This document shows, in pieces, positions 16,417-26,368 of a DNA stretch of 40,746 nt; the stretch's first letter is position 1; each line of letters begins with the position of its first letter. Where the stretch lies: assembly GCA_002724245.1 (NCBI GenBank), contig PBOG01000267.1:1-40746 (forward strand). The letters are read 5' to 3'. Under the pieces are notes generated by a model that was given only the letters and a program-made list of their open reading frames with translations, ran no database searches and was not told the DNA's origin. Both the position numbers and the translations under genes were made by a program. Source of the DNA: Planctomycetaceae bacterium (lineage in GTDB: Bacteria; Planctomycetota; Planctomycetia; Pirellulales; Pirellulaceae).

Positions 16417-19400
16417 ATGAAAAACGCCGCTGCTTCCTTGCTGCTCCCTTATCTTCTCATCGTACCGCTGAGCGTTTCCGCCACGCAGCCGCCGACAAAC
16501 GATGCGCTTTCCTGGGATGCGGAACGCTTCGATCGCGAGATTGCGCCCTTACTGGCAACACACTGCTTGCGTTGTCATCAGGGGACCTCACCCAAGGGGG
16601 GACTCGATTTGTCACGGCGGCGCACTGCCCTGGCAGGCGGAGAGAGTGGCTCCAGTATCCAACCCGGCGAACCCGCTGCGAGTCTCCTGCTGGAACGTGT
16701 CGAAGCCTCCGAAATGCCACCTGACAAACCACTTCCAGAAACGGCCCGTCAGCGGCTGCGTGCCTGGATCAAAGGAGGGGCCGTATGGGGCAGCAAGCCA
16801 ATTGCTCCGGTGGGACCCGTCGTAGCACGTCGCGCCGGCAAAGATTGGTGGTCGCTACAACCCTTGTCCCGCCCAGCACTCCCCGACACGCAGCATGACG
16901 CGTGGGTGCGGAACCCGATTGACGCTTTCGTACTCCGTCGATTGCGTGACGCGAAACTGACACCATCCCCCCCCAGCACTCTTCCCAGCCTGCTTCGCAG
17001 ACTGTCCTTTGATCTCCTCGGGTTACCCCCCACATCCGAACAGGCAATGGCCTTCGCAGAACCCCCGCCGGGCGATGCGGAAAACCACCTTGAACGCACA
17101 ATAGCCCGCCTGCTTTCCTCAAGGCATTTTGGCGAACGTTGGGCACGTCATTGGCTGGATATCGTACGTTTTGGCGAGAGCCAGGGTTTCGAACGCGACA
17201 AACTACGTCCCCATTCTTACCATTACCGTGACTGGGTTATTCGCGCTTTCAATGCGGACATGCCTTACAACGCGTTCGCGCGGATGCAGATAGCCGGGGA
17301 TGTCCTCACTCCCGACGACCCACAAGCGATCATTGCCACAGGGTTCCTGGTGGCCGGTGCCTACGATGAAGTTGGCCAGTCCCAACGAAGCCAGGCCATG
17401 CGTGCTGTCGTTCGCCAGGATGAGCTGGAAGACATCGTAGGCACGTTGGGCCAGACGTTTCTCGGTCTCACAGTCCAGTGCGCACGCTGTCACGACCACA
17501 AATTCGACCCGATCGGCCAACACGAATACTACCAGCTCACTTCTGCCATGGCAGGAGTCCGGCACGGTGTAAGGCAAGTCATTGCGCCCTCAACCAAACA
17601 ACGCCAAAGAGAACTGACCCGTGAACTTTCAGAACTGCGCGAGCAGCTACGACGCCTCGAACAGTCGGCTCAAAATCGCTTACTGGCCACCCAAACAGGG
17701 GTTCCTGAAAACCGACCCGTACGAGCGCAACCCGTGGCGAGGTGGGACTTCGATGAAAACCAGAACGATCGCATTGGCCAAGCGCACGCGGTTCAACATC
17801 CAGCAGCACGTCGCGACGCTGGCGCACTGATCCTGGATCGCAACACGGGTTACGCAGCGACACATCCACTCGGCTTTCGTTTGCAAGCCAAGACGCTGGA
17901 AGCCTGGGTTCAACTGGCAAATCTCGAACAGCGTGGTGGTAGCGCGATGACCGTACAATATCTCAACGGTCAAAAATTTGACGCCATTGTGTTTGGGGAA
18001 CGACAACCCGGCCATTGGATGGCCGGCAGCGAGGGATACCTCAGATCACGTCCTTTTTCCGCTACGGCCGAAACGAGCACCAATACGTCAGTGCACATTG
18101 CGATCACCTATCAACCCGATGGCACAATCACCGCATACCGCAACGGCAAACCATACGGCACGCCCTACCGCAGCGACAAACCCCTGGTCTTTCCCGCCGG
18201 AAAGTGGATGGTTTTGTTCGGTTTGCGTCACGGCGCCCCAGAGGCTGCGAAACAAATGCAGGGTTTGTTGGACTGCGCCCAATTGTATAATCGCGCGCTG
18301 AATGCATCAGAAATTGAAACCTCGTATCTCCTCGAAACCCATCACATCTCACGAGAACGCGTCGTCGACGCGCTGGGCCCGGTTCAGCAAAGGCAATACG
18401 CGTCCCTGCAAGCCACAATCCGGTTGCGAGAAGAGGCACTGACACACCTCAAGGGATTCCCGGTTTACGCGGTCACACCCCGTCCCCCCGCCGTGACACA
18501 CGTCCTTTCACGTGGCAGCCCAACCGCACCCGGCAAGATCGTTTCCGCGGGTGGCGTAGCAGCGGTTCCAGGCCCCCCGGCCGATTTCGGCCTCGCTCCA
18601 CAGGCCTCCGACAAGGCCCGCCGTATTGCACTAGCCAGGTGGGTTACCGACAACCACAACCCCCTATTTTCGCGCGTCATTGTCAACCGTCTCTGGCACT
18701 ACCACTTTGGCACAGGACTGGTCAGCACCCCCAATGACTTTGGCTACAACGGAGGTCGACCCAGCCACCCCGAGTTACTCGATTGGCTGGCCTCGGAACT
18801 CGTCGCATCGAACTGGAGCTTAAAACATCTGCACCATCTGATTGTGACTTCCGCAACCTATCGCCAGGCCTCTCTGCCCCGTCCCGACTGCCTCCGCCGC
18901 GACTCCGACAACCGGCTTCTTTGGCGTCGCAGTCCCCAGCGACTAGAGGCGGAAGCGCTGCGTGACACCATGCTCTCCGCTGCTGGTCAACTCAATCGCC
19001 AACTCGGAGGTCCTCCGTACCAAGACTTTACGACGTTCGTCTCCAACAGCCAGTTTTATCGCATGACCGACCCGGTCGGCGTCCCATTCAACCGGCGTAC
19101 GATTTATCGCACCTGGTTGCGTTCCGGCAGAAATCCTTTCCTGGATGCGTTTGACTGCCCCGACCCGGCCACTACGGCACCACGGAGAGCGGTCACGACC
19201 ACTCCAACCCAATCGCTTGCCCTGCTGAACAACTCGTTTGTCTTGCGTATGGCCCAGCGCATGGCCGAACGAATCACCCGAGAAACCGGCCCGGAACCGC
19301 GTCAACAGGCTTCCCGCGCCATCCTGCTGGCTTATTCCCGCACTGCCACCCAGGAAGATCTCCCCACTGCGACGCGTTTTATCAGAAAACATGGTCTCGC

Positions 19401-19452
19401 GGCATACTGCCGCGTGCTTTTCAATACCAATGAATTCCTCTATATCGATTAA
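16417..19452 (+). CDS. PSCyt1-DUF1549-LamG-DUF1553 protein (planctomycete cytochrome protein)
   Basis: This 1011-residue exported protein has the standard planctomycete order. A signal peptide is followed by a PSCyt1 cytochrome domain with C-L-R-C-H at residues 50-54. A DUF1549 (PSCyt2) domain spans about 155-385 and carries a second motif, C-A-R-C-H, at 355. A concanavalin/LamG-like insert covers about 439-628, and a DUF1553 (PSD1) domain runs from about 735 to the end, with the typical V-N-R-L-W and T-P-T-Q-S-L-A-L-L-N segments. Such proteins are thought to act with DUF1501 partners in the periplasm, with bound heme and perhaps glycan binding through the LamG-like domain. The reaction is unproven. 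The DUF1501 gene follows after 40 bases, which supports one transcript. No ribosome binding site is visible. Confidence 0.93.
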   Translation: MKNAAASLLLPYLLIVPLSVSATQPPTNDALSWDAERFDREIAPLLATHCLRCHQGTSPKGGLDLSRRRTALAGGESGSSIQPGEPAASLLLERVEASEMPPDKPLPETARQRLRAWIKGGAVWGSKPIAPVGPVVARRAGKDWWSLQPLSRPALPDTQHDAWVRNPIDAFVLRRLRDAKLTPSPPSTLPSLLRRLSFDLLGLPPTSEQAMAFAEPPPGDAENHLERTIARLLSSRHFGERWARHWLDIVRFGESQGFERDKLRPHSYHYRDWVIRAFNADMPYNAFARMQIAGDVLTPDDPQAIIATGFLVAGAYDEVGQSQRSQAMRAVVRQDELEDIVGTLGQTFLGLTVQCARCHDHKFDPIGQHEYYQLTSAMAGVRHGVRQVIAPSTKQRQRELTRELSELREQLRRLEQSAQNRLLATQTGVPENRPVRAQPVARWDFDENQNDRIGQAHAVQHPAARRDAGALILDRNTGYAATHPLGFRLQAKTLEAWVQLANLEQRGGSAMTVQYLNGQKFDAIVFGERQPGHWMAGSEGYLRSRPFSATAETSTNTSVHIAITYQPDGTITAYRNGKPYGTPYRSDKPLVFPAGKWMVLFGLRHGAPEAAKQMQGLLDCAQLYNRALNASEIETSYLLETHHISRERVVDALGPVQQRQYASLQATIRLREEALTHLKGFPVYAVTPRPPAVTHVLSRGSPTAPGKIVSAGGVAAVPGPPADFGLAPQASDKARRIALARWVTDNHNPLFSRVIVNRLWHYHFGTGLVSTPNDFGYNGGRPSHPELLDWLASELVASNWSLKHLHHLIVTSATYRQASLPRPDCLRRDSDNRLLWRRSPQRLEAEALRDTMLSAAGQLNRQLGGPPYQDFTTFVSNSQFYRMTDPVGVPFNRRTIYRTWLRSGRNPFLDAFDCPDPATTAPRRAVTTTPTQSLALLNNSFVLRMAQRMAERITRETGPEPRQQASRAILLAYSRTATQEDLPTATRFIRKHGLAAYCRVLFNTNEFLYID

Positions 19453-19492
19453 CGACCCGTCGGATCCCCCTCCACGCTCACAGACGTACGGT

Positions 19493-20932
19493 ATGCCAGA
19501 TAAATCATTACACCGCAGAGACGTCCTCTCGTTTGCAACACGCGGAATCGGTGCACTTGCGCTCACCGACCTCCTGCTTCGTGATAGTCACGCGTCAAAA
19601 CAGGAGAAACCCACCGAATCCCAGGTCAGCTGGCCCCATTTCCCGCCACGTGTGCGCCGCGTGATTCAAGTCGTTCTCTGCGGCGGCCTCAGTCAAATCG
19701 ACTCCTTCGACTACAAACCCCTGCTGCATCGCTACCACGGCACTCCTCTCGTCAGCCAGCAGCGACCAGACGTGTTCTTCGGCCAGGTAGGCCTGTTGCG
19801 CAAAAACGATTGGGCATTTAAACAACGGGGGCAAAGTGGGCTCTGGATCTCCGACCTGTTCCCACATCTATCGCAAGTCGCTGACGAGCTGACCGTGATT
19901 AATTCGATGTATGCAGAAACCTCAAACCATACGCCCGCGACGTTCCAGCAGAACACCGGATTTCGACTCAATGGATTCCCCACCTGCGGCGCCTGGCTTA
20001 GCTACGGCATGGGAAGCGAGACCGACGAACTGCCGTCGTATATCGTCATTCCCGACTCCCGCGGCGTCCCCGCAGGTGGTTCGATTAACTGGTCCAACGG
20101 CTTCCTGTCCGCGCGACATCAAGGCGTCGTGTTACGCGGCACTGGGCCGCCGCTAGACGAGTTGTTCCCGGCAGAACCGATCCGCCGCGACACCGAATTG
20201 GCCAGTCGAGAACTGCTGGCGGGCTTGAACCAGCGACACTTGCAAAAGCGGGGGAACAGCGACGCCTTGCTTGCACGGATGCGCAGTTATGAGTTAGCTG
20301 CCAGAATGCAAAGCGCCGTACCCGTCGTCGCGGACTTGGACCGCGAAACCGCCCTGACCCAACGGCAATACGGCCTCACCGCCAAAAGCACCGCCGATTT
20401 CGGACGTTCCTGCCTGCTGGCTCGGCGACTGGTCGAACGCGGAGTCCGATTTGTACAACTCTTTTCTGGAGGCGCCTTCGTCAGTCCCCGCATCAACTGG
20501 GATGGCCATGAGAACATGATCAAAAATCACGGGCGTGAGGCAGCCCGCATCGATCGCCCCTTGGCCGCACTGCTCCGTGACTTGCGGCAGCGTGGCCTGC
20601 TGGACGACACGCTGGTCCTGTTCACGTCCGAGTTCGGCCGCACACCCTTTGCCCAGTCTAGCGCGAGCACGCTCGGAACAGGACGGGACCACAACCAGAA
20701 CGGGTTCTCGGTGTGGCTCGCCGGGGCTGGACTGCGTGGCGGCATGACCTACGGCAGCACGGACGATGTCGGCTGGAAATCCGTCGACCAGCGTGTTCAC
20801 TGGCACGACTTCCATGCCACCGTCCTGCATCTCCTGGGAATCGACCACCGCCGCCTCACTTTCTATCACAACGGCATCCAGCGGCGACTGACCAATGTGC
20901 ATGGAAACGTGATCAAGACAATTCTCTCTTAA
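19493..20932 (+). CDS. DUF1501 family protein paired with the PSD1 protein
   Basis: This 479-residue DUF1501 protein lies directly downstream of the DUF1549/DUF1553 gene, the arrangement seen across Planctomycetota. The twin-arginine signal is H-R-R-D-V-L-S-F-A. Landmarks include L-C-G-G-L-S-Q-I-D-S-F-D, N-W-D-G-H-E-N-M and S-E-F-G-R-T-P. The variant Leu-Cys-Gly-Gly-Leu-Ser replaces the TGGGPH/ANGGPSH seen in the other two copies here, so His is absent at that position. I chose the ATG at 19493 because it puts the RR at residues 8-9. An alternative ATG at 19430 would overlap the upstream gene. The function is presumably tied to its neighbour, as a periplasmic hydrolase-like partner. Confidence 0.9.
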   Translation: MPDKSLHRRDVLSFATRGIGALALTDLLLRDSHASKQEKPTESQVSWPHFPPRVRRVIQVVLCGGLSQIDSFDYKPLLHRYHGTPLVSQQRPDVFFGQVGLLRKNDWAFKQRGQSGLWISDLFPHLSQVADELTVINSMYAETSNHTPATFQQNTGFRLNGFPTCGAWLSYGMGSETDELPSYIVIPDSRGVPAGGSINWSNGFLSARHQGVVLRGTGPPLDELFPAEPIRRDTELASRELLAGLNQRHLQKRGNSDALLARMRSYELAARMQSAVPVVADLDRETALTQRQYGLTAKSTADFGRSCLLARRLVERGVRFVQLFSGGAFVSPRINWDGHENMIKNHGREAARIDRPLAALLRDLRQRGLLDDTLVLFTSEFGRTPFAQSSASTLGTGRDHNQNGFSVWLAGAGLRGGMTYGSTDDVGWKSVDQRVHWHDFHATVLHLLGIDHRRLTFYHNGIQRRLTNVHGNVIKTILS

Positions 20933-21065
20933 TACCCGAACCCGATGTACTACACTAACCACCCCGAGTTGTTCCTGCTCTCACCGTGTCCCTGAAAACT
21001 ACCTGCGTCCCACAGCGTCGCCATCCACGATGGCCAGCTGCTCTCTAACACAAAGTTGCACCACC

Positions 21066-22892
21066 ATGTCACATCACAGACGATCTGCTTTTTACTTGCG
21101 CAGCGCGCTGGCCTGGACGCTCTGCTTCACTTGTATCAACCTGACTTCCCACGCCGAGGAAGAAAACCAGCCTGACGCCAAGCCCGCCAAACAAAACGTC
21201 CATTTACTCGCCATGCGTGGCGCCTACGCAGACCTGCCGCAATCGATGGGCCTCGATGTGACCTCCCTGCTGCAAGGACCAGTTAACCAGAAGCCTTTCT
21301 ACCGGCTCTGCGAATACGTCGACAAATTGGCCGACGGGGAAACACACCAATACCTTGTGTTGGATCTTTCGGATCCGACCTTAGCCATGAACATGGCCCA
21401 GCTGGACGAGTTCACGCGGCGCATCGAACGCTTCAAAAAGTCAGGAAAAAAGACGATCGCGTGGCTGGAAGACGCCTCCACTGTCGCATTGGCAATCGCC
21501 GCGTCCTGCGATGAAGTCTTGATGGCCGATTTTGGTGGCATTGACATGCCCTCGCTGGCCATGCAAAGCATGTACTACAAGGACGCCTTCGACCTGCTGG
21601 GGATCCAGGCATCGGTGGTCCGCGCAGGAAATTTCAAGGGAGCGGTAGAACCCTACACACAATCGGTCATGAGCGCTCATTTGCGGGAACATTATCTGCA
21701 AATGCTACGGCGTATTAACGATGGTGTCGTCGCCAAGATCGCGGTCGGCCGTGGACTTGAAAAAGAGCTTATCCGCCGTCTACAGAAGCAGCGAATCGTG
21801 CTACCGGAAGAGGCCTTGGCCGCGGGCCTGATCGACGGTCTGGCACCGTACGGCAGTCTGAAAACAACCCTGTCGGAGCGCATCCCTGGAGAACTCGCCT
21901 GGTCAAGCCCGGCGACGAAACCACAGCGTTCCGTTTCCTTTTTCGAGCTGATGGGAAGCCTAATGTCAGGCCCGAAAACCGCCACTCGAACGCGGGGTTC
22001 CGTCATCGCCGTCTTGCACTTGAGTGGTAATATCATTTCCGGAAGAAATGCCAGTAGCGGTTCGATTGTCTCTGGCGCAACGGTCAAGACCATCCAATCC
22101 CTGATCGACGATGACACGATCAAGGCCGTCGTCATTCGCATCAACTCACCAGGGGGAAGTGCTACCGCCAGTGAAATCATCCGTAGCGCCCTGGAGAAAT
22201 TGGTCGCCGCCAAGCCCACCGTGGTTTCCATGGGAGACACGGCAGCTTCTGGCGGCTATTGGATCAGTTGCATCGGTGTCCCGGTTTACGCTGAGTCCGG
22301 AACCATTACAGGTTCCATTGGAGTATTCTCGATGAAGCTGAGTGGTCGGGCGCTGTTGCGACGTGTGGGAGTTCACATCGAGTCCCTTACACTCGACGAC
22401 TCCGCCGGCATGTTCTCACTTGATCGCATTTGGTCCGTTGACGAAAAAGCAGCACTTGAGAAAACGATCGACAGCGTCTACGGACGATTCCTGGCGTTGG
22501 TCTCCAAAGCACGCAACCTGCCGATCGACAAAGTTCGCGAACTCGCAGGTGGTCGTGTCTGGTCCGGGAGCCAGGCGCGGGAACTCGGGCTGGTCGACCA
22601 CTTGGGCGGTGTCGATGATTGCCTCACCTACCTGGCGGAAAAAGCCGAGCTCGACAAATACACTGTCGTACACCGGCCGCTGGCCAGCACCGGCCTTAAC
22701 CTGATGGAACTGCTGGGTAGTGGAGGGGGCGATGAAATTCTCAGTGGCTTGGGAAGACGTCAACTCCGCGCATTGGCGGCCCGTGGTCTGCAACTCAACC
22801 AGTTGCGATTACTACTCGACGACGCCGAGCGAGCTGGTTCCGGACCACCAACCATCTGGGCGCTACACCCTGAGGAAATCACCATCCGCTAG
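21066..22892 (+). CDS. sppA: S49 family signal peptide peptidase, SppA long type
   Basis: This is a 608-residue duplicated S49 peptidase of the 67-kDa SppA type. The N-terminal half carries the general-base Lys in N-F-K-G-A-V-E-P-Y (Lys191). The C-terminal half carries the nucleophile Ser in A-A-S-G-G-Y-W (Ser395), matching Lys209 and Ser409 of E. coli SppA. The N-terminus has a short basic region and one hydrophobic segment, so the protein is anchored in or exported across the cytoplasmic membrane. There it would degrade cleaved signal peptides and short membrane peptides. The ATG at 21066 starts the signal segment; an upstream in-frame ATG at 21030 is possible. No ribosome binding site is visible. 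The stop lies 7 bases from that of the convergent amidohydrolase gene. Confidence 0.92.
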   Translation: MSHHRRSAFYLRSALAWTLCFTCINLTSHAEEENQPDAKPAKQNVHLLAMRGAYADLPQSMGLDVTSLLQGPVNQKPFYRLCEYVDKLADGETHQYLVLDLSDPTLAMNMAQLDEFTRRIERFKKSGKKTIAWLEDASTVALAIAASCDEVLMADFGGIDMPSLAMQSMYYKDAFDLLGIQASVVRAGNFKGAVEPYTQSVMSAHLREHYLQMLRRINDGVVAKIAVGRGLEKELIRRLQKQRIVLPEEALAAGLIDGLAPYGSLKTTLSERIPGELAWSSPATKPQRSVSFFELMGSLMSGPKTATRTRGSVIAVLHLSGNIISGRNASSGSIVSGATVKTIQSLIDDDTIKAVVIRINSPGGSATASEIIRSALEKLVAAKPTVVSMGDTAASGGYWISCIGVPVYAESGTITGSIGVFSMKLSGRALLRRVGVHIESLTLDDSAGMFSLDRIWSVDEKAALEKTIDSVYGRFLALVSKARNLPIDKVRELAGGRVWSGSQARELGLVDHLGGVDDCLTYLAEKAELDKYTVVHRPLASTGLNLMELLGSGGGDEILSGLGRRQLRALAARGLQLNQLRLLLDDAERAGSGPPTIWALHPEEITIR

Positions 22893-22899
22893 TGGCCTC

Positions 22900-25800
22900 T
22901 CAGCGTCCCCGCCCAATGCGCCCTCCGACGCGTTGGCAACTACAACCGGCGCTGTGTGCCGGGCGTTGGCTGAGCCCGTAGCCATCCCGTTGCCAGTAGA
23001 ACTGGTCGCGTGGCGCGGGATCTCCCCAGGCGTTCATACGGCGGGCGTCAAACACACGGCCGTTGGCCACCACCAGATCGATCCGCTCGGAATGGCGAAT
23101 ATTGAGAGCCGGATCGTACCCTTTCTCAATCACTACCAGATCCGCCAGCTTACCCGCTTCGAGGGACCCCAAGTCACCGTCCAGCCCGAGATAACGTGCA
23201 CCGTTCAGCGTACCGCAGCGTAACGCCTGCAGCGGTGTCATGCCTCCCTGCACAAAGCTCCACATTTCCCAATGTGTGCAAATCCCATTGAGTTGCCCGT
23301 GTCCTCCCGCCTGCACGAGCCCCCCTTCGGCCACAACCCGCTGCGCGATTTCCGCCACCCGAATATGGTTGTAGTCCTCACGTGGCGCCTTGTTTCGTCG
23401 CCGTGACCGCGGGACCAGCTCGTGCGGCGGGATGAACGACTGGAGTCGAGGATGCAACCACAGGTCATCCACTTCATACCAGTACTGCTCACCGGCCAGG
23501 CCACCGTATGCGACACTTAACGTCGGTGTGTATCCCACACCGGTATCGCGCCACAAATCAAACACATCGTCGTAGGCAGTCTGCACAGACAAGGTGTGTT
23601 CAATTCCTGTGTGGCCATCCACGATCATCGTCAGGTTGTGACTTAAGGTCGACCCACCCTCTGGAACGACCATCATCCCCAGCTGACGCGCCGCGGCGAT
23701 CACTTGTTGCCTCTGATCACGGCGAGGCTGGTTGTAGCTTTTCACCGAGAACGCCCCGACGGCTTGCATTCTCCGGAGGTGAAACAACGCATCCTCCAGG
23801 CTATCAATTTCGGCCTTGTTCGCACCCGCAGCTCCGTACAGAATCGTGCCGGTCGAAAATGTTCGTGGCGCCACAATGACGCCCGCGCGTGCCATTTCAC
23901 TCGCGGCAAAGATACTGTGCGTATCGTTAGATGGATCGTGGATCGTGGTCACACCGAACGCCAAACGCGCATAGTCAATCCAGTTTCGCTGCGGAATAAT
24001 CCCCGCCGCCGCCTGCGCACCGTGGGCATGGGTATCCACAAAGCCAGGCAGTACCGTGCGGCCGTCCAGTTCCACTCGCCTTGCATCCTGCGGAATCTTT
24101 ACGTCGCCAGTTGGCCCTATGGCGACAATGCGGTTCCCTTCAATCACCACACTACCATCGGATATCTCTCCCTGTGGACCCATTGTCAAGAGACGCCCAC
24201 CGACCAATGCCAATGTTCCTCGGGGGCGATCCTGGGCAACTTGAAACCCGATCTGACGACCTTGCGACGGTTCTGGTGGCGTCTCACTCTGCGTCGCGCC
24301 AAGACTGAGGCGATGCGAATACAACTGGGAACCCAGCGCCCAGTGCAGACGCTGGCTGTCTCCTGAAAAATGGATCCAGTCTCCGGCCTGCTGACTGGCC
24401 TGGATGACCGGGATTCCTTTCCCACCTGGTCCCACGGCGATCGGTCTGCCGGCATCCACAAACGGTGCCAGATAGACACGAAAGCGTTCAATAAAGGCAA
24501 TCCATTTTCGATCCGGTGAAATCCGGTAGTCCGTGGCCCACAGGCTTGTGTAGTGAACGCGCTGTTCATTTCCCGACAGGTCCATCGAACAGTATTGCAA
24601 ATGGTCACCCGATTTATCTGACTGACTTTTCAGATAATAAACACGGTCAGATTCGGCTCCAAAATCAGGGCGGAAACCGGCACGAGAAATCCGTTCGGCG
24701 CGGCCGCCGGCTGCCGCAACTCGGCAGATGCCGGGATCACGAGACCAGAGGGGCGACGTCAAATGTCCACCACCGCGGCGTTCAAACACGATTGTCTGTC
24801 CGTCGGGTGAAAAAACGGGATGTCCATAATGTCCAGGCCGCTGGGTAACCACTCGGCCCTCTGCCTGACCTGGTTCGGCCACTGCCACGCGAACCGAACC
24901 CAGTTTGTTGTCATTCCAAGTGGTGTAGACAATCTGCGTGCCATCCCGTGAGAACCTGGGAAAAAACTCGAAATGATCGGACTGCGTCGTCAGACGTCGG
25001 GCCCGCCCGTCTGGAAGCGCACGCAAATAGATGTGCCCCAGAGCCTGATAAACTACTTGATCCGCGCGGGGGGACACTTGCACCCAACGCAACATTCGCA
25101 CATCCCAGTTCTCTGGTGCGACTTCCACCGGAACGCGCAAACTGCGCGTCATCTGCCGCTCGTCCTGGATATGAAAGGGAATCACGCGAGCCGTGCCATC
25201 CGCGAGATTAATACGGCGGATTTTCCCTTTCGCCCAGATCACGATCGCTTGCCCGTCCGGCATCCAGGCGAACCCTGGATAGACACCATGAATGGCCCAG
25301 GTTTCCTGCATATCCCGCTCGAGCCCATCATAGACCAGCCGCACCGCCCCGGAATCCAGATCGAAAAGATGAAGCCCCGTCTTGGCACCCACGCGGCGCA
25401 CAAATGCCAGTCGTTTACCGTCCGGAGAAGGCGTCGGCCGACATGCGCCCCCAGCCCCCGTAACGAGCCGTTCCGTTTCTCCCCGCGCCAGGTCGAGTCT
25501 CTGGATCGCGTAAATCTGTTGATTGGAATCCTTGTTGTACTGAAATGTATTCCCTGGGCTGACATCCTGGGAATAGTACAGGTATTTCCCATCCGGAGAG
25601 AAAGCCGGCTCATTGACATCTTTCTGGTCATCCGGCCGCGACGTCAAACGCACCCCGGCTGTCGCGTTCAATGACAGAGCATCGCGATGATAGAGCCACA
25701 TCTCACCCGCCCCGAGGGAACGACGACTTGTGAAGTGCTTGCGGGCCACCAGGTACCTGCCATCGGGTGACCAGTCCGGCCCATTGAGCAGTCGAAACGT

Positions 25801-26244
25801 CTCGTTGGTAACTTGCCGAAGCTGGGTACCGTCCACAGCAATGCGCCAGATATTGTCTCCTCCACGTCCACTTTTGCCTTGGCGGTCACTGGTAAAAGCG
25901 ACGTGCGCCCCATCGGGGCTGAACCGGGGTTGCATGTCCCAGGCACCCCCCGACGTCAACTTTCGCGGAACACTGCCGTCTCTCCCATCAGCGCCTGTAA
26001 CAGGCATCAGATAAAGATCGCCCAGCAGATCAAAAACAATCTGCTGTCCATCAGGGCTCACGTCGACATGGATCCAGGTACCCTCAACCACATCGATTTG
26101 CTGGGTCCACTGTGGACCCATTGGACGATCCACGTCCCAGCCAGACGCAGCCAGGGCCAATCGCCCTCCCCACAGCAAGCAGACAACCAGGCTCCACCCA
26201 CCACGTGCCAGCGTGATACGCGCGTCGTTGTAGAAACTCAACAT
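22900..26244 (-). CDS. TolB-like propeller fused to an imidazolonepropionase-like amidohydrolase
   Basis: This 1114-residue exported protein combines two parts. After a signal segment, the N-terminal two thirds contain about ten PD40/TolB-type blades, recognised by S-P-D-G-x-x-[IVL]-x-[FY] in many variants. From about residue 680 an amidohydrolase domain begins with the typical small beta domain. It continues with P-G-F-V-D-T-H-A-H-G (metal ligands His739 and His741), K-S-Y-N, G-I-E-H-T-L and the C-terminal G-S-L-E-A-G-K-L-A-D-L-V. Similar fusions are annotated as secreted amidohydrolases or dipeptidases; the substrate is unknown. The start is uncertain. The ATG at 26244 gives the cleanest signal sequence, while an in-frame ATG at 26295 has the better ribosome binding site (GAGGGA). 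The VOC gene lies just upstream on the same strand. Confidence 0.88.
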   Translation of the reverse strand: MLSFYNDARITLARGGWSLVVCLLWGGRLALAASGWDVDRPMGPQWTQQIDVVEGTWIHVDVSPDGQQIVFDLLGDLYLMPVTGADGRDGSVPRKLTSGGAWDMQPRFSPDGAHVAFTSDRQGKSGRGGDNIWRIAVDGTQLRQVTNETFRLLNGPDWSPDGRYLVARKHFTSRRSLGAGEMWLYHRDALSLNATAGVRLTSRPDDQKDVNEPAFSPDGKYLYYSQDVSPGNTFQYNKDSNQQIYAIQRLDLARGETERLVTGAGGACRPTPSPDGKRLAFVRRVGAKTGLHLFDLDSGAVRLVYDGLERDMQETWAIHGVYPGFAWMPDGQAIVIWAKGKIRRINLADGTARVIPFHIQDERQMTRSLRVPVEVAPENWDVRMLRWVQVSPRADQVVYQALGHIYLRALPDGRARRLTTQSDHFEFFPRFSRDGTQIVYTTWNDNKLGSVRVAVAEPGQAEGRVVTQRPGHYGHPVFSPDGQTIVFERRGGGHLTSPLWSRDPGICRVAAAGGRAERISRAGFRPDFGAESDRVYYLKSQSDKSGDHLQYCSMDLSGNEQRVHYTSLWATDYRISPDRKWIAFIERFRVYLAPFVDAGRPIAVGPGGKGIPVIQASQQAGDWIHFSGDSQRLHWALGSQLYSHRLSLGATQSETPPEPSQGRQIGFQVAQDRPRGTLALVGGRLLTMGPQGEISDGSVVIEGNRIVAIGPTGDVKIPQDARRVELDGRTVLPGFVDTHAHGAQAAAGIIPQRNWIDYARLAFGVTTIHDPSNDTHSIFAASEMARAGVIVAPRTFSTGTILYGAAGANKAEIDSLEDALFHLRRMQAVGAFSVKSYNQPRRDQRQQVIAAARQLGMMVVPEGGSTLSHNLTMIVDGHTGIEHTLSVQTAYDDVFDLWRDTGVGYTPTLSVAYGGLAGEQYWYEVDDLWLHPRLQSFIPPHELVPRSRRRNKAPREDYNHIRVAEIAQRVVAEGGLVQAGGHGQLNGICTHWEMWSFVQGGMTPLQALRCGTLNGARYLGLDGDLGSLEAGKLADLVVIEKGYDPALNIRHSERIDLVVANGRVFDARRMNAWGDPAPRDQFYWQRDGYGLSQRPAHSAGCSCQRVGGRIGRGR

Positions 26245-26368
26245 GAATTCGCCTGTCCCTTCCTGAAGACCCGCGCCAACGGGCTGCAAAACCATTATTC
26301 CCTCTGTGCTGTTCCACCCCACTCGACCGCTGATGGACTTGGCCCCCCACAAACAACTCCACCCACAC

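Noticed and set aside
24973-25674. Open frame of 233 codons on the plus strand
   Set aside because: It is fully antisense to the PD40 blades of the amidohydrolase fusion and has no family features.
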